DNA from: an uncultured Holdemanella sp.
Lineage (GTDB): Bacteria > Bacillota_I > Bacilli_A > Erysipelotrichales > Erysipelotrichaceae
Assembly (NCBI RefSeq): GCF_934772795.1
Contig: NZ_CAKVMR010000052.1
Span: 1-14,971, forward strand
DNA length: 14,971 nt
Direction of reading: 5' to 3'
A program made the position numbers and the translations under genes. This document shows, piece after piece, positions 1-6,343 of the stretch (the first letter of the stretch is position 1; each line of letters opens with the position of its first letter). The notes beneath the pieces are model-generated. The model searched no databases. It was given only the letters and a program-made list of their open reading frames with translations, and was not told the origin of the DNA.

Positions 1-166
1 CCCTTGATCTAACAAAGAAAACTACAATTACAATAAATTTTACATTACTTATTGACATTTAATAGTTTGTCTTTTTTTGCGATGCATTCTACATATATAT
101 TATATCATGATTTACGTATAGAAACTGTTGAAAAACTGTTACATACGTCATTTATCTCATGACTGA

Positions 167-454
167 CGTCACGAGCGTTCTGACTTTAATAGTAAACAAG
201 TAATCAAGCAGTTCTACCACAATCTAGCTATGGGTGTATTTAATGCGCAACACACACTTGATCCAGAAATGATCATGTTTGGTGGTATGATTAGTCAAAG
301 AGATGATTTTGTTGAAAGATTAATGGAAGAATATAATATAATTCGTGAAAAGATGGGTATGGATATCATCACACCTAACTTAATGTGTTGTACATATCGA
401 CAAGATGCTAACTTACTTGGTGCACTCGCAAATTATATTGGTCGTAATAAATAG
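167..454 (+). pseudogene. 3' remnant of a ROK-family sugar kinase gene
   Basis: About 95 codons are open from just after an in-frame TGA at 164-166 to the TAG at 452-454. The product resembles the C-terminal end of ROK proteins (glucokinase, N-acetylmannosamine kinase and beta-glucoside kinase type): a helix with YHNLAMGVFNAQ, then LDPEMIMFGGMIS, matching the family's 'LdPe.IviGG' strand and loop, and a final DANLLGALANYI, matching 'dAgliGAa'. The ATG at 230 lies inside the homologous segment, so it is not a real start. The N-terminal two thirds, with the ATP phosphate loop, the sugar-binding residues and the zinc-binding cysteines, are missing. The fragment cannot be a functional kinase. A hairpin terminator follows at once, so the break is at the 5' side, near 120-170. 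Exact substrate class is not determinable. Confidence 0.75.
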
Positions 455-480
455 TGGGCAGAAATGTCCACTTTTGGTTT
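453..480 (+). terminator. Probable terminator of the broken ROK gene
   Basis: Stem AGTGGGC / GTCCACT (453-459 with 466-472, one G-U pair), loop AGAAAT, followed by a T-rich run (TTTTGGTTT). It overlaps the TAG stop codon. The T tract is interrupted by GG, so efficiency is uncertain. Confidence 0.5.
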
Positions 481-522
481 ATTCAGGGTATGAAATTAAA
501 TATTTCTTATATTTTTCTTGTT

Positions 523-532
523 TTTTAGATAA
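523..532 (+). repeat. Left direct repeat (target duplication) of the deleted IS
   Basis: TTTTAGATAA directly abuts the outer end of the left inverted repeat. The same 10 bases abut the right inverted repeat at 890-899. This arrangement is the signature of a target-site duplication left by transposition. Confidence 0.75.
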
Positions 533-889
533 GCTCCTCTTTTGCAAATGGGTGGTGAATAGAAATGTGAGCAATTTCGTTAGCCAGACACCTAACAAAA
601 GAAACAAAGGGATTATCGGATAAAGACAATCCCTTATATCCAGTCAATAGCCTTCATTTACCGTTAAAACAATTTATAAGAAATCATGGAGCTTATGATA
701 GAGAGCACCTCCAAGACTGGCTGAATCTATTTTGGTCCATTATGAATGAGCCAAAGGACAAGTATGATAAGGTGTTAAAATTTATAGAATTGACAATCTT
801 GTCGCCAAAAAAAGTGCGATATCGGGATGCAATGAGCTCTAAGCACAGTAAATAAGCGGATAATTACCACCCATTTGCAAAAGAGGAGC
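533..889. mobile_element. 357-bp non-autonomous, internally deleted IS (MITE-like)
   Basis: The ends are perfect 24-bp inverted repeats: 533-556 begins GCTCCTCTTTTGC and 866-889 is its exact reverse complement, ending GCAAAAGAGGAGC. Both ends abut the direct repeat TTTTAGATAA. Inside lies only the C-terminal part of a transposase-like reading frame (571-855), so the 5' portion of the transposase gene has been lost while both ends remain. Such an element could still be moved by an intact copy elsewhere. The 10-bp duplication is longer than the 8 bp usual for IS1595 or ISL3 elements, so I do not assign a family from the ends. Perfect ends and perfect duplications suggest fairly recent insertion. 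Confidence 0.75.
571..855 (+). pseudogene. C-terminal transposase remnant inside the deleted IS
   Basis: This frame is open from GCA at 571, just after an in-frame TGA, to TAA at 853-855, about 94 codons, without a convincing start. The product has a tail-like pattern: NSLHLPLKQFIRNHG, then HLQDWLNLFW, then DKYDKVLKFIE, ending in KKVRYRDAMSSKHSK. An N..H..LK.F segment followed by a helix resembles the end of ISXO2-like (IS1595-type) DDE transposases, where the conserved N..H precedes a C-terminal helix; this is recognition by pattern only. The catalytic Asp residues that precede this part are absent, so it is non-functional. Its position between the two inverted repeats, near the right end, is where a transposase 3' end belongs. 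Confidence 0.55.
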
Positions 890-899
890 TTTTAGATAA
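890..899 (+). repeat. Right direct repeat of the deleted IS
   Basis: TTTTAGATAA, identical to 523-532, directly follows the right inverted repeat end (GAGGAGC). Confidence 0.75.
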
Positions 900-931
900 A
901 TTCTGCGAAGTTATGGTTGTTTCTACACTTC

Positions 932-960
932 TTGACTTTCCTTTCTTTCTTTCATACAAT
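932..960 (+). promoter_or_regulatory. Sigma-A type promoter of the AlbA_2 gene
   Basis: TTGACT (932-937), a 17-bp spacer and TACAAT (955-960) make a near-consensus promoter about 50 bases ahead of the ATG at 1010. The spacer is almost pure pyrimidine (TTCCTTTCTTTCTTTCA), which is unusual and is matched by a purine tract just downstream. Confidence 0.75.
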
Positions 961-1001
961 AGGAAAGAAGAAAGAAAGAAGAAAGAAAGGAGAAAGGAAG
1001 G
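938..1001 (+). promoter_or_regulatory. Pyrimidine/purine tract pair spanning promoter and RBS
   Basis: The promoter spacer CTTTCTTTCTTTC (941-953) is complementary to GAAAG-type repeats in the purine-only tract at about 962-1001 (GAAAGAAGAAAGAAAG and so on), with the -10 box between them. The purine tract runs into the ribosome binding site AAAGGAAGG (993-1001), 8 bases from the ATG. The spacer itself is upstream of the transcript, so pairing would have to occur in DNA, or the repeats could be protein-binding sites, possibly for the encoded regulator. Confidence 0.45.
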
Positions 1002-1009
1002 ATTAGAAG

Positions 1010-2332
1010 ATGTTAGAATTTGAGAACCAGAATATTGAATTTAAGCAAGAGTATGTCCCTGACATCCGAAAAGAGGTGATGGGATTTGCAAATGCTGAGG
1101 GCGGCACAGTTTATGTTGGAGTACGAAAAGATGGAGCAGTTCTGGGTATTGGAGATCCGGATGGTGTGATGTTACAAATCGTGAATTCTTTGAAGGATTC
1201 GCTGGCACCAGACATAATGCCGTTTGTTAGAGTCAACTCGGTAGAATTAGAAGAAAAGCAAGTTATTGAAATAGAAGTAAAAACAGGAACAAATCGACCG
1301 TACTATCTCCGTGAAAAAGGCCTGAAGCCTGGTGGAGTGTATGTAAGAAAAGGAAGTTCTACACAGCCAATGACTGAAGAGGGAATCCGGGAGATGATTC
1401 TTCAAAATAGTGGCAGATCTTTTGAGTTGTGCCGAAGTATGAATCAGGAATTGACGTTTCATACTCTCCAAACAGAGATGAAAAGAAGGTCTATCGAAAT
1501 CGGACCATCGCAAATGCGAACTCTCAAGCTGATAGGTGAAGATGGCTTATATACAAATCTTGCATTGCTGTTATCAGACCAGTGTGAAACAACAACGAAA
1601 GTTGCGCTATTTCAAGGAAGGGATAAGGAATTGTTCCGAGACAGAAAGGAATTTAAGGGCTCTATATTAAAGCAGCTTGAAGATGTTTACCAGTTCATTG
1701 ATTTAGTCAATAAAACGAAAGCAACATTTTCAGGGCTAGATCGAACTGATAGAAGAGATTACCCGGAGGAAGCAGTAAGAGAGGCTTTACTGAATAGCAT
1801 CGTTCATCGTGATTACTCTTTTAGTGGAAGCAATTTGGTCAATGTCTATGAGGACAGAATCGAATTTGTTTCTCTTGGAGGTCTTGTATCAGGTTTGGAA
1901 CTGAAATCAATTTTTCTTGGTGTTTCACAATCGAGAAATCCGAACCTTGCGGCTGTTTTCTACCGTATGAGATTGATTGAGAGTTATGGTACAGGAATTG
2001 GAAAAATTGAGCGTGGCTATAAAGTATGTCCATTCCAGCCAGAGTTTGAAACAGCAAAGGGCGTTTTTCGGGTGACACTTCCGAATCGAAATGAAGAGCA
2101 AGAAGCTGAGGCAAAAAAAATAGAGTATGCGAATAACGATATTTCACTAGATGAGCAGAAGAATCTCATCATTCAGTATGCGCGAGAAAATGGTAGCATA
2201 ACAAGAAAAGAAGTCGAAGATTTGATTGGTGCAGGAACAACAAAGGCATTCCGATTGCTTAAAGAGCTTTGCGAGGTTGATAAACTTGAACAAAAGGGAA
2301 GTGGAAAGTTGAGTGCCTACTTTATCAAGTAA
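1010..2332 (+). CDS. AlbA_2 (Schlafen-like) / HATPase_c_4 family regulator
   Basis: 440 aa. Residues 1-130 form an AlbA_2 domain: the N-terminal ENQNIEFKQEY, then the core GFANAEGGTVYVGVRKDG (about 25-42) and VYVRKGSSTQPMTEEGIREMI (split here as VYVRKGSSTQ / PMTEEGI). Residues about 250-358 match the ATP-binding HATPase_c_4 region: EEAVREALLNSIVHRDYS (253-270) and SYGTGIGKIERG (325-336). The last 60 residues look like a winged helix (SLDEQKNLIIQYARENGSITRKEVEDLI, split at 378-405). Such proteins are widespread in bacteria as transcriptional-regulator-like ATP-binding proteins, often in accessory regions; exact function is generally unknown. The start is fixed by a strong RBS 8 bases upstream. 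The gene is complete, has its own promoter and terminator, and appears richer in G and C than its neighbours, which with the surrounding debris suggests acquisition by transfer. Confidence 0.88.
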   Translation: MLEFENQNIEFKQEYVPDIRKEVMGFANAEGGTVYVGVRKDGAVLGIGDPDGVMLQIVNSLKDSLAPDIMPFVRVNSVELEEKQVIEIEVKTGTNRPYYLREKGLKPGGVYVRKGSSTQPMTEEGIREMILQNSGRSFELCRSMNQELTFHTLQTEMKRRSIEIGPSQMRTLKLIGEDGLYTNLALLLSDQCETTTKVALFQGRDKELFRDRKEFKGSILKQLEDVYQFIDLVNKTKATFSGLDRTDRRDYPEEAVREALLNSIVHRDYSFSGSNLVNVYEDRIEFVSLGGLVSGLELKSIFLGVSQSRNPNLAAVFYRMRLIESYGTGIGKIERGYKVCPFQPEFETAKGVFRVTLPNRNEEQEAEAKKIEYANNDISLDEQKNLIIQYARENGSITRKEVEDLIGAGTTKAFRLLKELCEVDKLEQKGSGKLSAYFIK

Positions 2333-2340
2333 ATATCAAT

Positions 2341-2389
2341 GCATGAAGAAGTATCTTGGTGATAATCAGGATCCTTTTTCATGCCGTTT
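2341..2389 (+). terminator. Terminator after the AlbA_2 gene
   Basis: An 11-bp stem pairs 2341-2351 (GCATGAAGAAG) with 2374-2384 (CTTTTTCATGC, one G-U pair). It is followed by CGTTTT. It starts 9 bases after the stop codon. Confidence 0.6.
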
Positions 2390-2392
2390 TAA

Positions 2393-2614
2393 TCTGGAGA
2401 AAAACGAAATGAAATATTTGATGAGTGCAGAATGATGGAAGGTACCGGCATCCATGCTGCAAAGACGATGTTTCCGACTAGACTAGCTCTGATTGTGATA
2501 CAGATGCCCTGTGGTACGGTGGACTGGATGGTGATCGGTAGTGCAGTAATCATGGCAGGTGTTGCATCCTTCAATACCAACTTTGCCATTCTGCCGGAAC
2601 TGGAGAAACAGTAG
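2393..2614 (+). pseudogene. Fragment of an unrecognised membrane protein
   Basis: An open frame runs from just after the TAA at 2390-2392 to TAG at 2612-2614, with possible ATGs at 2432 and 2435 but no good ribosome binding site. The product has a hydrophobic stretch (LALIVIQMPCG, then WMVIGSAVIMAGVASF) and ends FNTNFAILPELEKQ. This looks like the C-terminal end of an integral membrane protein that has lost its 5' part. I do not recognise the family. Base composition is clearly richer in G and C than the acyltransferase gene that follows. The opposite strand is also open here (2589 to 2389) and hydrophobic, but it too lacks a start signal, and the plus strand is favoured by the terminator pair that follows. 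It could be a short real gene, but debris is more likely. Confidence 0.4.
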
Positions 2615-2628
2615 AAAAACTAAAAGAA

Positions 2629-2654
2629 AAAGAGCTCAACGCATCAGGCTCTTT
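2629..2654. terminator. Hairpin, possible bidirectional terminator
   Basis: AAAGAGC (2629-2635) pairs with GCTCTTT (2648-2654) over a 12-base loop. On the plus strand only three Ts follow, but on the minus strand the stem runs into TTTTTCTTTTAG. It lies 15 bases after the stop of the membrane fragment and is probably its original terminator. Confidence 0.5.
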
Positions 2655-2695
2655 CAAGGTGTTGTCCGAAGACGACCATCGCAAAATATATCGAC

Positions 2696-2735
2696 AGAAG
2701 CATTGGTGAATTGAGTTACTAATGCTTCTTTTTTT
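2696..2735 (+). terminator. Strong rho-independent terminator
   Basis: A perfect 9-bp stem AGAAGCATT / AATGCTTCT (2696-2704 with 2721-2729) is followed by seven Ts. No intact gene lies directly upstream, so it is either a second terminator for the fragment ending at 2614 or a relic of a lost gene. Confidence 0.7.
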
Positions 2736-2805
2736 AGTGATACAAATTCTGCAAAGTTAAGGATAAAATACTAAAATAAATATTCCACTGATGGAGATAA
2801 TATGG

Positions 2806-2830
2806 TGATATAATACCTTGTTGTAGAGGG
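2806..2830 (+). promoter_or_regulatory. Extended -10 promoter and RBS of the acyltransferase gene
   Basis: TGATATAAT (TG at 2806-2807, TATAAT at 2809-2814) is an extended -10 element. No good -35 is present. The ribosome binding site AGAGGG (2825-2830) is 6 bases from the ATG at 2837, so the leader is very short. Confidence 0.55.
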
Positions 2831-2836
2831 CATGAA

Positions 2837-3763
2837 ATGAATTTTAATAGGGCATTAAGTAAAGAACAGACGACTTGTATCAATGGAATCTTTGTGTTGT
2901 TTGTGTTCTTATCACATTTTGGACAATATGAAACTATGCCATGGAATAATCTTTTATTGGCAATTGGACAACTGATGGTTGCACCATTCTTATTTTATTC
3001 TGGCTATGGCATTATGGAACAAATTCAAAGAAGGGGTATTGTGTATATTGATAGTATGCCTAGAAAAAGAATATTGAAGTTCTATATTCATTTTTGTATG
3101 GCACTATTCTTATATTTAATATTGTCATTCTTATTAGGAAAGGATTATTCATTTGTTCGTATCGCATTGTCATTTACGGCATTGAGTTCCATTGGAAATA
3201 GTAATTGGTATGTGTTTGCGATATTGGTAATGTATAGTATTGTATATATTTCATTTAAACAATGTAAGAAACATGGTATTACTTCATGTGTAGTATTTAC
3301 TATACTCTATATAATTTTGATGGATGTAATAAAAGATCAAGCTTGGTGGTACAACATCATTCTTTGTTTTCCTGCAGGCATGATTCTATCAAAGTATAAA
3401 GATTGGGTGTGTTCCATTATTCAAAAACCAATTTTCTTTATTTTCTTGATGGTTTTAGCTTTTAGTTTATATTGTCTTTACTTACCAATACTCGCATATG
3501 AAATTATTTCGATTGTGTTTTGTTTCTTGATTGTAGATGTATGTGCATATAAAGAAATTAAAAATAGTTTGTTTCATTTCTTAGGTCAATATGTATTTGA
3601 AATCTATATTCTTCAAAGGATTTCAATGAACTTATTTGACTCATATTTAAATGACTGGACCTACCTAGTAGTATGTATAGTTGTCACTTTAATTCTTGCC
3701 TATTGTTTTAAAAAGCTAGAGACAAAAGTGGATGGGTTACATATTTTTAAAAATTTTAGTTGA
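2837..3763 (+). CDS. Acyltransferase-3 family integral membrane protein
   Basis: 308 aa, mostly membrane-embedded, with about nine or ten hydrophobic segments (for example 16-27, 85-100, 124-140, 150-165, 171-184, 198-217, 223-236, 275-290). The N-terminal half carries the hallmarks of the acyltransferase-3 superfamily: SKEQTTCINGIFVLFVFLSH with a His at 27 at the end of the first helix, FLFYSGYG (51-58) and NSNWYVFAI (121-129). Such proteins transfer acyl groups, often acetyl, to sugars or cell-envelope polymers; the acceptor cannot be told here. The gene stands alone between a strong terminator upstream and the peptidase leader downstream, and the next promoter's -35 box overlaps its TGA stop codon. 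There is no obvious terminator of its own, so some transcription may run into the structured leader. AT-rich codon use matches the downstream genes. Confidence 0.85.
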   Translation: MNFNRALSKEQTTCINGIFVLFVFLSHFGQYETMPWNNLLLAIGQLMVAPFLFYSGYGIMEQIQRRGIVYIDSMPRKRILKFYIHFCMALFLYLILSFLLGKDYSFVRIALSFTALSSIGNSNWYVFAILVMYSIVYISFKQCKKHGITSCVVFTILYIILMDVIKDQAWWYNIILCFPAGMILSKYKDWVCSIIQKPIFFIFLMVLAFSLYCLYLPILAYEIISIVFCFLIVDVCAYKEIKNSLFHFLGQYVFEIYILQRISMNLFDSYLNDWTYLVVCIVVTLILAYCFKKLETKVDGLHIFKNFS

Positions 3764-3789
3764 CAAAAAATATCATTTTCCTGTATATT
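3760..3789 (+). promoter_or_regulatory. Promoter of the peptidase leader
   Basis: TTGACA (3760-3765, consensus) and TATATT (3784-3789) are separated by 18 bp. The -35 box overlaps the stop codon of the acyltransferase gene. Transcription would start near 3796, giving a leader of about 290 bases before the peptidase ATG. Confidence 0.75.
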
Positions 3790-3795
3790 TTTTGC

Positions 3796-4062
3796 GTACA
3801 AATCGTACAGAAATTGACCGCCTAGATATAGGCTAAGGCTACACGGACGGCCGGGTCAAATGCCGAAGACTTGTTGAAGAAGCAAGAACCGTATTTAGGG
3901 AATACGGAAGGGTGTTTACCCTTATTGATTGAGTTAAAAGCTCAGTTTTATAAAGTACAATATACCTTATGAAATGGTCAATAAGCTGGAATTTCTGTTA
4001 CGAAAAGTATGCAGATAGATGATGGACGAAGATAGGTGTATATTGTGCGCCTATCTTTTTTT
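3796..4062 (+). ncRNA. Structured leader RNA, candidate riboswitch or attenuator
   Basis: The stretch has no gene but folds by eye into a compact multi-branched RNA. A long closing stem pairs 3803-3815 (TCGTACAGAAATT) with 3990-4003 (AATTTCTGTTACGA): 13 pairs with one bulged U. Inside it are GACC/GGUC (3816-3819 with 3854-3857) enclosing the hairpin GCCTA-GATA-TAGGC (3820-3833); CTTGTT/AGCAAG (3870-3886); a perfect CCGTATT/AATACGG (3889-3907); AAGGGT/ACCCTT (3908-3923); and TGAGT/GCTCA (3930-3944). CTTATTGA (3921-3928) can also pair with TCAATAAG (3978-3985). A terminator follows at 4030-4062, before the peptidase start. Promoter, aptamer-like fold, terminator and gene are in riboswitch order. 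I find no motif of the TPP, SAM, cobalamin, lysine, purine, c-di-GMP or T-box classes. It could also be a free-standing small RNA. Confidence 0.6.
4030..4062 (+). terminator. Terminator between leader RNA and peptidase gene
   Basis: AGATAGGTG (4030-4038) pairs with CGCCTATCT (4048-4056) over a 9-base loop and runs into TTTTTTT. It lies between the promoter at 3760 and the start codon at 4088, so it must be bypassed or regulated. CGCCTA at 3819-3824 is identical to the first six bases of the 3' arm and could compete for the 5' arm. Confidence 0.85.
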
Positions 4063-4087
4063 GTGTTTGGTAAAGGAGAAGAGGAAT

Positions 4088-6214
4088 ATGAAAAAGATTT
4101 TACGAGCAAGCCTTAGTGCAGCATTGTTGTTGAGCCTTGTGGGTTGTGGTTCGACAAAAGATGAGGCCATCTATCAAGATTCGATTGATGCCTATGTGAA
4201 TGAGATTGATATGGATTATGCGTATGACTTCACAAAAACATTGTCTACAGATACTTCATTACATGATAATTCACTTGGATTTAGAACGAGTGGCTCAGAT
4301 GCTGAGCATAGAACAGCCGATTATTTGGCTAAGGAGATGAAGGCCATTGGATTAAAGAATGTAGAAAAGATACCTGTGAATGTGGATAAGTGGCAATATA
4401 ATGATGCATCCCTAACGATTGAAGGTACAGATATTGATTTGATGCCCGTATCGTATATGGTGAATGGTACAGATGAAAATGGAATTACAGCACAGATCGT
4501 AGATTGTGGGACTGGATTTGCGAAAGACTATGAAGGCAAAGATGTTGAAGGTAAGATTGCATTAGTTGGAGTGGATCAATACAATGAGTCTTGGATTGGT
4601 GGATATATTTATGAGGCGTATGAGCATGGCGCAAAAGCTTTAGTGACATATGATCTAGATGGATATGGAAGATTTAGTGATGATGATCATCAAATTCAAG
4701 ATGTTTGTGCAGAAGATGTTATGCCTACGACAATTATCACAATGAGTGAGTACAAACAAATTAAAAAGGCTTTAAAACAAGGTCATGATATGGCCACTTT
4801 AAAAGTGGATAGTGTGATGGAAGAAGAAAATGGTACAAGTTATGATGTAGTTGGCTATATTCCTGGTAAGTCACATGATCAACAAATTATTTTTGCCGGA
4901 CATTATGATATGTATTTTACAGGTTTTCAAGATGACTGTAGTGCCATTGGAACGATTATGTCGATGGCTAAGACGATGATTGATAGTGGTTATGTGCCTG
5001 AAAATGATATTGTGGTTGTTGCGCATGGTGCCGAAGAATGGGGTGCAACAGGCACTGAATTTGACTGGACAAGAGGGGCTTATGAATTGATCAACAATGT
5101 ACATCCGGAATGGGCAAATAAAACCTTAGCTTTATTTAACTTTGAACTAGATGCCTATGATGATGGTTCAGATACATTTATGGTGACTTGTGTTCCTGAA
5201 TATGCATCTTTAGTTAAGAACTTAGTGGATTCAGGTGCATTAGATGGTGCTGTAAAAGAATATAAGAATGGTATTTCTACAAAGACATATGATACAACGA
5301 CAATGGAAGATGGTGTTTCATATCGTAATGCAGGTGTTCCATATTTCTTAAATACAACAGATACTTGTTCTGGAGAAACAAAGGATGATGGTGAATATAC
5401 TTGGACTCAACTTCATTATCATACAGAATCCGATAATACGGATACGTATAGTGAAAAGGTGATGAAGGCTAATATTGCGGTCTTTGGAAGTATGGCTATT
5501 GCCATCGATCAGCTTCCAGCAATGTCTTTAAATATGCAGGCAACGATTGATGATTTAAAAGAAAGTTTTAATGAAGATTTAGCTTCAGAAGCTGGTGTTT
5601 CTAAAAAGGATTGGGATAAAGCTTTAGCTGTTTTTGAAAAAGAAGTGGATGCATTGAATAAAGAGGGTCAAGATATTAATGATCGTTATGTTGAGGCTGT
5701 TAATTCTAAATCCGATGTTACTTCTATCCAAAAAGAAGGAAAAGCCTATAATAAGAAAGTATTAGACTTATTTAAATATGTACAAGATAATTTTGTCGGT
5801 ATTGTATTCTCGAGTGATGTAGTGATGAAACATGTGGGATATCAAAATAACATTGAATATATGGATGAAATCATTCAAGATTTAAAGAAAGACAAAGTAA
5901 ATGATGCCCTAGATGTGGCATACCAATTAAATGGTTTGTGTGAATACAATTATTACTTATTCTCACCAAATGCAGCGGCTAAAATTGATGCGCATGCAGA
6001 CAAGGCTGTTGAAAATAATAAGTGGTGGGGTAATGATAAAGGCTACTACTTCACAAACACTAAAGCTGCTACTTCATCTTTACTAACTAAAAAAGATGGA
6101 GATGATGTAAGTGTTGAAATCAAAGTATATGAGAGTGCTAGAAAAACACAGTTAGATTACTATAAAGAAGTGCTTGAAAATGAAATCTTGGCAATGAACA
6201 AGATGGGTCAATAA
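4088..6214 (+). CDS. M28 family zinc metallopeptidase, lipoprotein
   Basis: 708 aa. The frame is open from 4019, but that part lies in the terminator hairpin; the ATG at 4088 follows AAGGAGAAGAGGAAT and begins a lipoprotein signal MKKILRASLSAALLLSLVGC, with the lipobox LVGC and Cys20 as lipid anchor. Residues about 75-260 include a PA-like insert (EGKIALVGVDQYN, then HGAKALVTYD). The peptidase core has the expected metal ligands: GHYDM (His272), QDDCSAIG (Asp282 or 283), GAEEWG (Glu316 as base, Glu317), FELDAYDDG (Asp355) and LHYHTESDN (His443 or 445). M28 enzymes are aminopeptidases or carboxypeptidases with two zinc ions; the substrate is unknown. It would act outside the membrane, on peptides. 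The 220 residues after the core are helical and charged, with no family I recognise. It is a single gene with its own leader RNA and terminator. Confidence 0.88.
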   Translation: MKKILRASLSAALLLSLVGCGSTKDEAIYQDSIDAYVNEIDMDYAYDFTKTLSTDTSLHDNSLGFRTSGSDAEHRTADYLAKEMKAIGLKNVEKIPVNVDKWQYNDASLTIEGTDIDLMPVSYMVNGTDENGITAQIVDCGTGFAKDYEGKDVEGKIALVGVDQYNESWIGGYIYEAYEHGAKALVTYDLDGYGRFSDDDHQIQDVCAEDVMPTTIITMSEYKQIKKALKQGHDMATLKVDSVMEEENGTSYDVVGYIPGKSHDQQIIFAGHYDMYFTGFQDDCSAIGTIMSMAKTMIDSGYVPENDIVVVAHGAEEWGATGTEFDWTRGAYELINNVHPEWANKTLALFNFELDAYDDGSDTFMVTCVPEYASLVKNLVDSGALDGAVKEYKNGISTKTYDTTTMEDGVSYRNAGVPYFLNTTDTCSGETKDDGEYTWTQLHYHTESDNTDTYSEKVMKANIAVFGSMAIAIDQLPAMSLNMQATIDDLKESFNEDLASEAGVSKKDWDKALAVFEKEVDALNKEGQDINDRYVEAVNSKSDVTSIQKEGKAYNKKVLDLFKYVQDNFVGIVFSSDVVMKHVGYQNNIEYMDEIIQDLKKDKVNDALDVAYQLNGLCEYNYYLFSPNAAAKIDAHADKAVENNKWWGNDKGYYFTNTKAATSSLLTKKDGDDVSVEIKVYESARKTQLDYYKEVLENEILAMNKMGQ

Positions 6215-6218
6215 ATAT

Positions 6219-6248
6219 AAGCTTGGCTATATAAATGCCAAGCTTTTT
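6219..6248 (+). terminator. Terminator of the peptidase gene
   Basis: Perfect 9-bp stem AAGCTTGGC / GCCAAGCTT (6219-6227 with 6237-6245) followed by TTT, 5 bases after the stop codon. Confidence 0.85.
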
Positions 6249-6264
6249 GGTTATAAAAAGGGTC

Positions 6265-6279
6265 TGTGAAATGTTCACA
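6265..6279. promoter_or_regulatory. Palindrome upstream of the signalling operon promoter
   Basis: TGTGAA-ATG-TTCACA is a perfect 6-bp inverted repeat ending 7 bases before the -35 box at 6287. The position suits an activator or operator site. TGTGA..TCACA resembles the half-sites of CRP/FNR family regulators but the spacing of 3 is shorter than the usual 4-6; the assignment is only a suggestion. Confidence 0.4.
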
Positions 6280-6286
6280 TTTGTGA

Positions 6287-6316
6287 TTGAAAACACGTAT
6301 TTTCTCGATGTATACT
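6287..6316 (+). promoter_or_regulatory. Promoter of the signalling operon
   Basis: TTGAAA (6287-6292), 18-bp spacer, TATACT (6311-6316). It lies 28 bases before the first ATG of the three-gene operon. Confidence 0.65.
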
Positions 6317-6343
6317 TATTCTAACTAAAGTGGGAATAGGGTT

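Noticed and set aside
52..80. Promoter from TTGACA at 52-57
   Set aside because: No -10-like hexamer at 15-19 bp; the next AT-rich stretch is about 40 bases away.
405..623. 72-aa frame across the kinase end and the IS left end
   Set aside because: It crosses the terminator and the inverted repeat and lacks an RBS; it is a chance frame.
2389..2589. Minus-strand 66-aa frame opposite the membrane fragment
   Set aside because: Hydrophobic but no start signals; the plus-strand reading has better context. I cannot fully exclude it.
3796..4062. Leader as a T-box, lysine riboswitch or RNase P/6S RNA
   Set aside because: AGGGTG at 3909-3914 recalls a T-box and GCCGAAG at 3862-3868 recalls the lysine class, but the T-box continuation GGNACCGCG and the lysine core (AGAGGTGC) are absent. 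GCAGATAGATGATGG at 4011-4025 recalls RNase P, but the rest of that RNA is missing.
4019..4087. Longer N-terminus for the M28 peptidase from ATG 4019
   Set aside because: This part overlaps the terminator hairpin, has no RBS and would bury the lipoprotein signal that starts cleanly at 4088.
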